A DNA stretch of 32,054 nucleotides from Thermus_A sp040290245 (GTDB lineage: Bacteria; Deinococcota; Deinococci; Deinococcales; Thermaceae). The position numbers were made by a program, and so were the translations under genes. Where the stretch lies: the NCBI RefSeq assembly GCF_040290245.1, contig NZ_PSMQ01000018.1, positions 1 to 32,054 of the forward strand, read 5' to 3'. Every line of letters begins with the position of its first letter. The first letter of the stretch is position 1. Below, piece by piece: positions 14,115-21,137 of the stretch. The notes beneath the pieces are model-generated. The model made no database searches and had not been told where the DNA came from. It saw only the letters and a program-made list of their open reading frames with translations.

Positions 14115-14362
14115 TGCCCCTTCTAACCTGCCCCATCTGCCAAGAACCCATGCGGGAGGTGGTGCGCCAAGGGGTGGGGATAGACCTCTGCCCCCGGTGC
14201 GGCGGGGTTTGGCTGGACCGGGGGGAATTGGAAAAACTCCTAAAAACCGTGCACCAAGAAGTAGAAGTCTACGAGAAGGAAAGGGAGGAGTTCTACCGAA
14301 AGGAGCACAAGCCCTACGCGAAGAAGCGTAAACTTTTCGACCTTTTCGATATCTTCGATTAG
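14114..14362 (+). CDS. Small zinc-ribbon protein (TFIIB-type zinc finger family)
   Basis: The 82-residue protein begins with a Cys4 zinc ribbon, CPICQEPM then CPRCGGVWLDRGELEKLL, typical of the zf-TFIIB family of small bacterial proteins. A charged, lysine- and glutamate-rich tail follows that ends in FDLFDIFD. Members of this family have no firmly known function. The ATG shares a base with the peptidase stop (TGATG) and GGGAGGAG lies just upstream, so the two genes are surely co-translated and share the riboswitch. A role as partner or metal-responsive companion of the peptidase is an inference. Confidence 0.85.
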   Translation: MPLLTCPICQEPMREVVRQGVGIDLCPRCGGVWLDRGELEKLLKTVHQEVEVYEKEREEFYRKEHKPYAKKRKLFDLFDIFD

Positions 14363-14370
14363 GGCACTCG

Positions 14371-14406
14371 AGAGCAAAGCCCCCGGGAATCCGGGGTCTT
14401 TGCTCT
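14371..14406. terminator. Stem-loop after the zinc-ribbon gene
   Basis: AGAGCAAAG (14371-14379) pairs with CTTTGCTCT (14398-14406), and an inner CCCC/GGGG extends the stem. It lies 8 nt past the stop codon. There is no T run, so it is a strong hairpin of uncertain terminator strength. Confidence 0.6.
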
Positions 14407-14442
14407 GCTCTAGAGATTGGCTTAGAGAGCCAGGGGAGCACG

Positions 14443-14462
14443 AGGGGGCTGTAATCCCCCCT
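14443..14462. terminator. Stem-loop between the zinc-ribbon and mazG genes
   Basis: AGGGGG and CCCCCT arms around a 7-nt loop lie downstream of mazG on the minus strand and could end that operon. The stretch from about 14449 to 14510 is unusually AT-rich for this genome. No gene is seen in 14407-14504. Confidence 0.4.
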
Positions 14463-14504
14463 AATTCCAGTTATCGGGGATATAGAGTTCTTGCAAAATT
14501 ATTG

Positions 14505-14831
14505 CTATCGGTCATCCCCACTGCCTTTCAAGGCTCCTCTGGCTTTACGGGAGGCAAGCTTTCTCAGGTTTCCCTCAGCCACCGCCTCGAGGGAAGCCCC
14601 CAGATCCCGGGCCAGGAGGGCCACGTACCAGAGCACATCCCCGAGCTCATCCAAAAGGGCCTCCCTGAGGTCAGGAGGAAGAGCTCCCTCATGGTCGCGA
14701 AGGATCTTCTTCACCTTGTTGGCCACCTCTCCCGCCTCGCCCACCAGGCCTAAGGCAGGGTAAAGAACCCGGTAAACCTCGGGGTAGAGGGCGGTCTTTT
14801 CCGCTGCCTTTTGGTACTCCTCCAGAGTCAT
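14505..14831 (-). CDS. MazG-like nucleotide pyrophosphohydrolase
   Basis: The 108-residue protein has the compact helical MazG fold: LYPALGLVGEAGEVANKVKKIL with the EAGE metal-binding pair, then LLDELGDVLWYVALLA with the second E-x2-D pair. These acidic residues hold Mg2+ for hydrolysing nucleoside triphosphates to monophosphates and pyrophosphate. Targets are often damaged or non-canonical dNTPs. The start overlaps the smc stop by 4 nt (ATGA), and AAGGAGG stands just upstream. It is the last gene of the smpB-to-mazG chain and ends in an AT-rich intergenic stretch. Confidence 0.9.
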   Translation of the reverse strand: MTLEEYQKAAEKTALYPEVYRVLYPALGLVGEAGEVANKVKKILRDHEGALPPDLREALLDELGDVLWYVALLARDLGASLEAVAEGNLRKLASRKARGALKGSGDDR

Positions 14832-17818
14832 ACCTCCTCCTTCCGGATCGCGTAGACGCGGGAAACGCCGCTTTCCATGGTCACGCCATAAAGGGCCTGA
14901 CAGGCCTCCATCGTGCGCTTCTGGTGGGTGACCAGGATGAACTGCCGCCCCTTTAAAAAGGAGGCGAAGCGGATGAGATTGGCCTCGTCTAAAGCCGCGT
15001 CCACCTCGTCTAAGACGGCGATGGGAAGTCCTCCCTGCACTTCTCCCAAAGCAAAGAGAAAGGCCAAGGCCCCGAGCGTCTTTTCCCCAAGGGAGAAAAG
15101 CCGTAGGTCCTGGACGCGCTTTCCCCTCGGTCTCAAGCGGAGCTCGAGGCCCCTCTGCCCCCTTTCCGCCACCCCCTCCGCCCCTAGAAGGGCCTGAGCG
15201 TAGTGCGCAAAGGCCTCTTTGAAGCGCAAGAAGGCCTCCTCCAGGGCCTTATTGTAGGCCTCGCGGGTCCTTCTGGCCTCCTCCTTTAGGCGGGAGGCGG
15301 CGATCTGCACCTCCTGGATCCCCATCTCCTCGGACTCCAGGGTCCGGGCCAGCTCCTCCTCCTCCCGCTCCGCCAGAGGGTTGACCGGCCCCATCTGGGC
15401 CAGGGTGACCTCCAGGCGGGCAAGCTCCTGGGCAAGCTGACGGGAGGTCCCCTCCAAAGCCTCCCCCTCGGGAAGAAGGGAGAGCTCGGCCAAGACCCCC
15501 TCCAAAGCCGCCTCCTTCCGGGCCAGGGCCACCCGCAAGTTTTCCCGCTCCGAAGCCAGCTGGTTCCGCCTGAGGAGAAGGGTGGTCTCGGCCTCGGAGA
15601 TCTCCTTAAGCCGTGCGTCAAGGCCCCTGAGGCGCCTCTCCTTTTCCTTGAGCCCTTCCTCCAACGGGCGAAGGGCCTCGAGGCTATGGGCGATCTCCGA
15701 AAGCCTTTGGCGCACCCGCTCCGCCTCCGCTTTAAGGAGCAGGTATTCCTGGTGGTGCCTCTCGGCCTCCCGGTGGCGTTCATAGGCCAAAGCCTGGGCA
15801 AGAATGGCCTCCAGGCGCTCCTTTTCCTCCTCGAGCGCCCGGAGCCGCGGCCGGGGATCAGGCAAACGGGGCGGCTCGGGCAGGGACGGCAAGGGGGGCA
15901 AGGGGCGGGCAAGCCTCTGGCGCAGGCCTTCCACCTCCGCCCGTAGAGCGGAAAGCCGCACCTCAGGGAGGGCAAAAAGGGCTTCCTGGACTTCCTTCAT
16001 CCTCGCCTTAAGCCCCTCCTCTTCCAGGAGAAGGCTTCGCAAGCGGGCCCGGAGCCTCAACCGTTCCCCGCCTCCCTTAAGCCGGCCGCCGGTGAGGGCG
16101 CCAAGGCGCTCCAAAACCTCTCCCTCCAGCGTCACCAAGCGGGGCGGGTTCTTCTCCCTCTTGAAGAAGGAGAGCGCCTCCTCGAGGTTCGCAAAAAGCC
16201 AGGTCTCCCCGAAGAGGGTGTAAAGAAGGGCCTCGTCCTGTAGACCCCTGATCCGCACCAGGCGATACAAAGGGCCCAAGGCCCCCGGGGCCTGAAGCTG
16301 AAAAAGGCGCGGGGGAAAGAGGAGGGTGAGGGGCAAAAAGGTGGCCCGCCCGCCCTCCTCCTTCAGCCGCTGGATGGCCCTTTGGGCCACCTTTTCATCC
16401 TCCACGATGACCCACTGCAGCCTGGGGCCCAGGGCCGCCTCCACCGCCACCTCATACCCCGGGGGGACCTCCAGAAGGTCCACCACCACCCCCAAGATCC
16501 CGGGAAGCCCCCTGACCCGCCGCACCCCCTCGGAAAGGTCCGTCCCCTCGGCCAGGAGGCGTTCAAGCCGGGCCCGCTCCCTTTCCAGGGCTTTGATCTC
16601 CCCCTCGAGGTCCCTCAAGCGCGCCTCCAAGGCCCGGCGCTTCTGGAAGAGGGCCTCCTGTTCCCTTAACGCCTTCTCCTTTTCGAGAAGGGCCTCCTCG
16701 GCGGCCTCCCGCTCCATGAGGGCCTGACGGTGGGCCTCCAAGGCGGCCTCGTACCGCGCCTTCTCCTTCTCATAGGCGAAAAGCTGGGCCTCGGCCTTGG
16801 AAAGAAGCGCCCGCAGGGCCTTCTCCTCTTCCCGGATGGCCTTCTGCCTCTTCTGCACCTCGTCCAGCGCCAAGGGGGGTCTAGGGGGAGGGGGTCCGGG
16901 ATCTGGAACCTCGGGGCGCTCCAGGCGGGCAAGGAGCCCTTCGAGCTGGGCCTGTTCCCGCTTCAAGGCCGAAAGGGCCTGGGCCTCGGCCTGGAGGGCG
17001 CGCACCTCCTCCTCAAGGGACCGCTTCTCCTCAGCAAGGCGTGCCCTTTCCCCGATCAGGCGCTTCTCCGCCTCCAAAAGGCCCTGGGCTTCCTTCTCCA
17101 AGGCCTCGAGCCGCCGGTGGGCCGCCTGGGCTTCCTCCTCCACCTCCCTCTTCCGGGCCAGATAAAACCCCCGGCGCACCTGGAGGAGCCTGGCCTGAAG
17201 CCGACGCGCCTCCCTCACCCGCCTGGCCTCCTCCCGGAGGAGGTCAAGCCTTTGCCTTAGGGACTGGAGCCTCTCCCCCTTTTGGAGCAAGAGGCCCTCC
17301 GCCTCCTTTAGGCGTTCCTCGGTCTGGCGGAGCGCCTCAGCCACCGGCCTGAGCCCCGCCGCCTCCTCCAAGGCCATGAGGAGGGCCTCCGGCCCCGCCT
17401 CCAAGACCTGGCCCACCTCCCCCTGGCCCACCACGGCATACCCCCGGACCAGGCCCGTGCCCGCCAACGCCAGCCCCACCTGGCGCCAGGTGGCCACCCG
17501 GCCGTTCAGGCGGAGGAGGCTTCTTTCCCCCTCCAGCCGCCTTTCCAAAACCAGGCGCTCCTGCTTCCGTGAAAACTCCAGCCGCACCTCTAAAACCCCA
17601 AGCCGCCCCCGTTCCCCTTGGAAAAAGAGCGCCTCCTCTCCGCCCCGGATCTCCCGGAAGCGGGCCCCGGTGGCAAACCGGATGGCCTCCACCAAGTTGC
17701 TCTTCCCAGAGCCATTCGGGCCGATGATCCCCGTGACCTCCTCGGTAAAATCCAAAAGGGTCCGGTCCCTAAAGGACTTGAACCCGTGTACAACCACGCG
17801 ATCCAAACGCCAGTTCAT
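14828..17818 (-). CDS. smc: Chromosome segregation protein SMC
   Basis: The 996-residue protein is somewhat shorter than the common 1150-1190-residue SMC. An N-terminal ATPase lobe has Walker A GPNGSGKS (residues 33-40). A long coiled coil rich in Glu, Arg, Leu and Ala runs to about 430, and the hinge spans roughly 433-580 (GILGVVVDLLEVPPGYEVAVEAALG). A second coiled coil follows, then a C-terminal lobe with Walker B AVLDEVDAALDE (D937, E938). The ABC signature reads FSLGEK (residues 908-913) instead of the usual LSGGEK. SMC dimers compact and align the chromosome with ScpA and ScpB, which are not in this window. Both ends overlap their neighbours by 4 nt. Confidence 0.93.
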   Translation of the reverse strand: MNWRLDRVVVHGFKSFRDRTLLDFTEEVTGIIGPNGSGKSNLVEAIRFATGARFREIRGGEEALFFQGERGRLGVLEVRLEFSRKQERLVLERRLEGERSLLRLNGRVATWRQVGLALAGTGLVRGYAVVGQGEVGQVLEAGPEALLMALEEAAGLRPVAEALRQTEERLKEAEGLLLQKGERLQSLRQRLDLLREEARRVREARRLQARLLQVRRGFYLARKREVEEEAQAAHRRLEALEKEAQGLLEAEKRLIGERARLAEEKRSLEEEVRALQAEAQALSALKREQAQLEGLLARLERPEVPDPGPPPPRPPLALDEVQKRQKAIREEEKALRALLSKAEAQLFAYEKEKARYEAALEAHRQALMEREAAEEALLEKEKALREQEALFQKRRALEARLRDLEGEIKALERERARLERLLAEGTDLSEGVRRVRGLPGILGVVVDLLEVPPGYEVAVEAALGPRLQWVIVEDEKVAQRAIQRLKEEGGRATFLPLTLLFPPRLFQLQAPGALGPLYRLVRIRGLQDEALLYTLFGETWLFANLEEALSFFKREKNPPRLVTLEGEVLERLGALTGGRLKGGGERLRLRARLRSLLLEEEGLKARMKEVQEALFALPEVRLSALRAEVEGLRQRLARPLPPLPSLPEPPRLPDPRPRLRALEEEKERLEAILAQALAYERHREAERHHQEYLLLKAEAERVRQRLSEIAHSLEALRPLEEGLKEKERRLRGLDARLKEISEAETTLLLRRNQLASERENLRVALARKEAALEGVLAELSLLPEGEALEGTSRQLAQELARLEVTLAQMGPVNPLAEREEEELARTLESEEMGIQEVQIAASRLKEEARRTREAYNKALEEAFLRFKEAFAHYAQALLGAEGVAERGQRGLELRLRPRGKRVQDLRLFSLGEKTLGALAFLFALGEVQGGLPIAVLDEVDAALDEANLIRFASFLKGRQFILVTHQKRTMEACQALYGVTMESGVSRVYAIRKEEV

Positions 17819-18312
17819 GGAAGCGAGATGGGCTCAGAAAGGTCCAGATGGGCAAAGCCCAAGGAGGGCTGCCCATCCACGAGAAACCGCACGCTTTTGC
17901 CCTCGGGGAAGGTGTACAAAAGGGTGTAGGCCAGGCCGTAGAGCAAGAAGACCTCCCCCTCCACGTCCAGATCCCTGGGGGGGGTCTGGAGGTTGACCAC
18001 GAACCCCTCCCCACGACGGAAAACCTGGAGGGAAAGGGTTTTCCCCGTCTCCTTAAGCCAAAGCTCCAGGGCCTTCTGGTAGGCCTCCTCCCCCAGGGCA
18101 AGCTGGACCTCCTCCATCTTCTTCATAAACCCCTGAGGCGGGGTGGGCAGGTACAGGTTCACCGCCACCCTTTTAGGGGCCCGGGCCTCGAGGGCGGGGG
18201 GAAGGGGCAGGGGTTTGGAAAGGGTCTCCTGGCCGCTTCGGAGGTAAAAGAGCGCCCCCAGGAGAAAGACGAGCGCTCCGAGGAGATTCCACGTGCTAAG
18301 CCAACGCCTCAT
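17815..18312 (-). CDS. GerMN-domain lipoprotein-like membrane protein
   Basis: The 165-residue protein has an N-terminal membrane anchor (residues 8-25) and one GerMN domain: VAVNLYLPTP, ALELWLKETGKTLSLQVF, FVVNLQTPP, LLYGLAYTLLYTFPEGKSVRFLVDGQ and a final HLDLSEPI. In spore formers this domain occurs in GerM, where it works with cell-wall amidases. Here it follows an amidase gene with a 4-nt overlap, so a role in peptidoglycan remodelling at the cell surface is likely. No lipobox cysteine is visible, so it is probably held by the transmembrane segment. Confidence 0.8.
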   Translation of the reverse strand: MRRWLSTWNLLGALVFLLGALFYLRSGQETLSKPLPLPPALEARAPKRVAVNLYLPTPPQGFMKKMEEVQLALGEEAYQKALELWLKETGKTLSLQVFRRGEGFVVNLQTPPRDLDVEGEVFLLYGLAYTLLYTFPEGKSVRFLVDGQPSLGFAHLDLSEPISLP

Positions 18313-19481
18313 CGCAGGTACTCCCGGACTGCCTTGGCCAGGGCCTCCGCCAAGGCCTCGCGCATGTCCTTTGAGGCCAGGGTCTGAAGCCCCACCTCCA
18401 CCACCACCCCCGCCCCGGTGACGCGGGCCATGGCGTAGGGCCCGCGGGCCTCGGCCACGGGTAGGCCCAGGGCCGCCAAAGCCGGGGTCAGGAGCTTGGC
18501 CAGGGCCTCGCCATCCCCCGCCTGGGCCAGGAGGAGGGCTTTCCGCTCCGGGGGAAGGTTGGGCAGAAGCTCCCGGACCGCCTGGGCCAGGCGGGTGGGG
18601 GGGCGGTCGGCCAGGTACAAGGTAACCCCTTGGCCTCGTTTGGCGTGGAGGGAGAGGACCACGGCCGCCCCTTGCGCAAGCCTCCGCCGCTCCTCCAAGG
18701 GGACCGCCCGGTCCTCCTTCCGGGTCAGGCGCACCTCCATCTGGGGGTTCGGCGAAGCCGCCGAGAGCCTGGAGGCGACCCGCAAAGCGAGGTCCAGAAC
18801 CAGGGCCTTCTCCTCCCCTACGCCCGTGTCCTGCCCCCCGTGGCCTGGGTCTAGAAGAACCGTGGGCCTAGGCCTCGGAAGCCCTCCCCACTCCAGCACT
18901 ACCTGGCCCCCGCCTGGGTAAAAGAGCCGGTCAGGGGGGGTGTCCAGGGGGAGGAAAAGCCCCCTAGCCTCTCCCTTAACCCCCTCTCCCGAGCCCTGGG
19001 CAAAGGGGAAAAGAAGCCCTCCCTGGTACGGGACCGCGTTGACCTCCCGGGAAAACCGCAGGACCATCCGTTGCCTCCCCTCCGCCTCCACCTTTTGCAC
19101 AGAAAGAAGCTGGGCCCAGGGCAGGCCAAGCCGGATGCCCTCGCCCGCCACATAGGAAAGCCCTAGGGCTTGGGCCAGCGGCCTAAGGGGCAGGTACACC
19201 CTGTCCCCATTCAGCCAGGCGGCCTGGGCCCGGACCGCCCTCGCCTCCTCCTTTACGATGGGGAACCGCTCCACCAAGGCCCCCAGGGAAAGGGCCACCT
19301 CACTTCCCCCCTGCCATAGGCCAAGCCCCAACCCCTCGGCCACGAACCTGGCCCCTCCGTAAGCCACCCCGGCCCCCGCGGGGTAGAGCGCCTGGCCCGA
19401 GAGCGCCCCCACAAGAAGGGGTTTGGGGGCCTGGGCCAAAACAAAACCGAGCCAGCAAAGCCCTGCCAGAACGCCTCTCAC
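18309..19481 (-). CDS. N-acetylmuramoyl-L-alanine amidase (Amidase_3)
   Basis: About 390 residues. A signal peptide (GVLAGLCWLGFVLAQA) precedes an N-terminal region of about 180 residues with a copper-amine-oxidase-like YLPLRPLAQALG segment, which resembles known wall-associated domains. The catalytic Amidase_3 domain follows: VLLDPGHGGQDTG, the EKALVLDLAL glutamate, LTRKEDRAVPLEERR, SLHAKRG and the VVVEVG glutamate. These give the His-Glu-His zinc site plus the catalytic Glu. The enzyme cuts the amide between muramic acid and the peptide stem outside the membrane, as in daughter-cell separation. Two adjacent GTG codons (19484 and 19481) can start it; the second gives a 4-nt overlap with smpB like the other junctions here. 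Confidence 0.88.
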   Translation of the reverse strand: MRGVLAGLCWLGFVLAQAPKPLLVGALSGQALYPAGAGVAYGGARFVAEGLGLGLWQGGSEVALSLGALVERFPIVKEEARAVRAQAAWLNGDRVYLPLRPLAQALGLSYVAGEGIRLGLPWAQLLSVQKVEAEGRQRMVLRFSREVNAVPYQGGLLFPFAQGSGEGVKGEARGLFLPLDTPPDRLFYPGGGQVVLEWGGLPRPRPTVLLDPGHGGQDTGVGEEKALVLDLALRVASRLSAASPNPQMEVRLTRKEDRAVPLEERRRLAQGAAVVLSLHAKRGQGVTLYLADRPPTRLAQAVRELLPNLPPERKALLLAQAGDGEALAKLLTPALAALGLPVAEARGPYAMARVTGAGVVVEVGLQTLASKDMREALAEALAKAVREYLR

Positions 19482-19906
19482 CACTCCTCCAAAGCGCGGC
19501 GCACCGCCTCCTTCTTGTCCTCCCGCTTTTTCTCGTAGGCCTTGCGGCCTCGAGCCAGCCCCAGAAGCACCTTAGCGTAGCCCCGTTCGTTGAAGTAGAT
19601 CTTCAGGGGCACCAGGGTCAGCCCCTTCTGCTCCACCTTTCCCCGGAGCCTATTCAGCTCATGGCGATGGAGGAGAAGCTTCCGTTTCCTACGAGGGTCC
19701 ACGTTGGTGTAGGAACCCTTCTCGTAAGGAGCAATATATAGATTTTCCAAATAAAGCTCGCCGTCCTCAAACTTGGCAAAACTCCCCGTGAAGTCCACCT
19801 TCCCCGCCCTTAAGGACTTCACCTCCGTCCCCTTAAGGGCGATTCCTGCCTCATGGGTTTCCAAGATCTCGTAATCGTGCCGGGCCCGCCGGTTCTCTAG
19901 CGCCAC
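19478..19906 (-). CDS. smpB: SsrA-binding protein SmpB
   Basis: With a GTG start the product is 142 residues, MALENRRARHDYEI onwards, matching the usual 144-residue Thermus SmpB almost throughout: GTEVKSLRAGKVDFTGSFA, LYIAPYEKGSYTNVDPRRKRKLLLH, KGLTLVPLKIYF and the basic AYEKKREDKKEAVRRAL tail. SmpB brings tmRNA to stalled ribosomes for rescue. A longer reading from an ATG at 19933 adds nine residues not typical of the family and would start upstream of its own promoter. The minus-strand TATATT box (19919-19914) lies exactly 7 nt before the GTG, as for other leaderless genes here. It heads the five-gene chain ending in mazG. No ssrA gene is in the window. Confidence 0.9.
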   Translation of the reverse strand: MALENRRARHDYEILETHEAGIALKGTEVKSLRAGKVDFTGSFAKFEDGELYLENLYIAPYEKGSYTNVDPRRKRKLLLHRHELNRLRGKVEQKGLTLVPLKIYFNERGYAKVLLGLARGRKAYEKKREDKKEAVRRALEEW

Positions 19907-19913
19907 GGCCCAT

Positions 19914-19921
19914 AATATACT
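19914..19921. promoter_or_regulatory. Overlapping divergent -10 boxes of smpB and the sugar importer
   Basis: Minus-strand TATATT (19919-19914) and plus-strand TATACT (19916-19921) share four bases. Spacing is 7 nt to the smpB GTG and 10 nt to the permease ATG at 19932. Neither direction has a convincing -35 box. Confidence 0.6.
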
Positions 19922-19931
19922 CGGCTGTGGC

Positions 19932-21137
19932 ATGAGGGGCTACCCGCTTTACCTCCCCTTAAGCCTGGGGGGGCTTACCTATTTCAGCCTGGGCCTGGGC
20001 ACCTTGGGCCTTATCCCACCCTGGCCGGGGTTCGGCCTTGCGCTTTTGTACGGAGCCTCCAGCCTACTCTTCTGGCGGAGGCCCCGGGTGGTCTTCCTCC
20101 TCCTTTTGGGGCTTCTGGGCCTTCTCAACCCCTGGCCCTGGGGGGGGCTGCTCTTCTTCCTTGCCCCCATCTTGGCCTTTTTCAGCCTAAGGGAGGTCCC
20201 GGAGAAGGCGGAGGCCGCCTTTTACGGCTGGCTTTTTGTTTGGCCAAGCCTCCTCCTCTTCCTTGCCTGGCAGGTCTTCCCTGCCCTTTTTGCCGTATGG
20301 CTCTCCCTTCTGGACCGGTTCAACTTCCTGGGAGAGGCCAGGTTTTTCGGGCTTGGCAACTACGCCATCCTCCTCAAGGACCCCCTTTTTCACCGGGCGC
20401 TGGGCAACACCTTCTGGTTCGTGGTCTTTACCGTGCCCACGGGCCTTTTTCTGGCCTTCTGGCTCGCGGTGCTCCTCAACGAGCGGATCGCCTTCCGGGG
20501 CCTTTACCGGACCCTCATCTTCCTCCCCTACATCACCGCCCTCACCGCCGCTGCCGCGGTCTGGCGGTGGATCTACCACCCTGAGTTCGGCTTTTTAAAC
20601 TGGCTCCTCCACACACCGGGGCTGGACTGGCTGAACACGCCCAGCGGGCTTTTCACCTACCTCCTTAAGCCTCTTGGCCTCGAGGTCCAAGGGTTCTGGG
20701 CAGGCCCGAGCCTGGCCTTCACCGCGGTGATGGTGGTGAGCGTATGGCACTTCCTGGGCTACCAAACCGTCATCCTTCTGGCGGGGCTACAAAACATCCC
20801 CAAGGAGTACTACGAGGCCGCAGCCCTGGACGGAGCCAGCTGGTGGCAGATGCATCGGCATATCACCTGGCCCCTTCTTTCCCCCACCACCTTTTTTCTC
20901 TTCACCTTAGGCCTCATCGGGGCCTTCCAGGTCTTCACCCAGGTCTACGTCCTCACCCCCACAGGGGGGGTTTTGCAGGACACCCTCACCCTGGCGATGT
21001 ACCTTTACAACAAGGGCTTCCGCGACTCGGACTTCTCCTACGCCTCCGCCTTGGCCATGGTGACCTTCCTCCTGATCTTGATGGTCACCATCGTGCAGCG
21101 GAGGATCCTGGAAAAGCGTGTGAACTATGAGGCTTAG
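19932..21137 (+). CDS. ABC sugar importer permease, UgpA/MalF type
   Basis: The 401-residue membrane protein has an extra N-terminal part of about 90 residues with several hydrophobic segments (in the manner of MalF), then the standard six-helix core starting at FVWPSLLLFLAWQVFPALFAVWLS. The coupling motif YEAAALDGASWWQMHRHITWPLL (E295 onward) is the EAA loop that docks on the ATPase. It would import a carbohydrate or glycerol phosphate together with the next permease. No ATPase is encoded here; a shared MsmK/MalK-type subunit from elsewhere is likely. The ATG is close to the -10 box, giving a very short leader. Confidence 0.88.
   Translation: MRGYPLYLPLSLGGLTYFSLGLGTLGLIPPWPGFGLALLYGASSLLFWRRPRVVFLLLLGLLGLLNPWPWGGLLFFLAPILAFFSLREVPEKAEAAFYGWLFVWPSLLLFLAWQVFPALFAVWLSLLDRFNFLGEARFFGLGNYAILLKDPLFHRALGNTFWFVVFTVPTGLFLAFWLAVLLNERIAFRGLYRTLIFLPYITALTAAAAVWRWIYHPEFGFLNWLLHTPGLDWLNTPSGLFTYLLKPLGLEVQGFWAGPSLAFTAVMVVSVWHFLGYQTVILLAGLQNIPKEYYEAAALDGASWWQMHRHITWPLLSPTTFFLFTLGLIGAFQVFTQVYVLTPTGGVLQDTLTLAMYLYNKGFRDSDFSYASALAMVTFLLILMVTIVQRRILEKRVNYEA

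Noticed and set aside
19907..19933. Longer SmpB reading from the ATG at 19933
   Set aside because: It would put the start upstream of the TATATT box and adds residues not seen in the family; the GTG at 19906 fits both.
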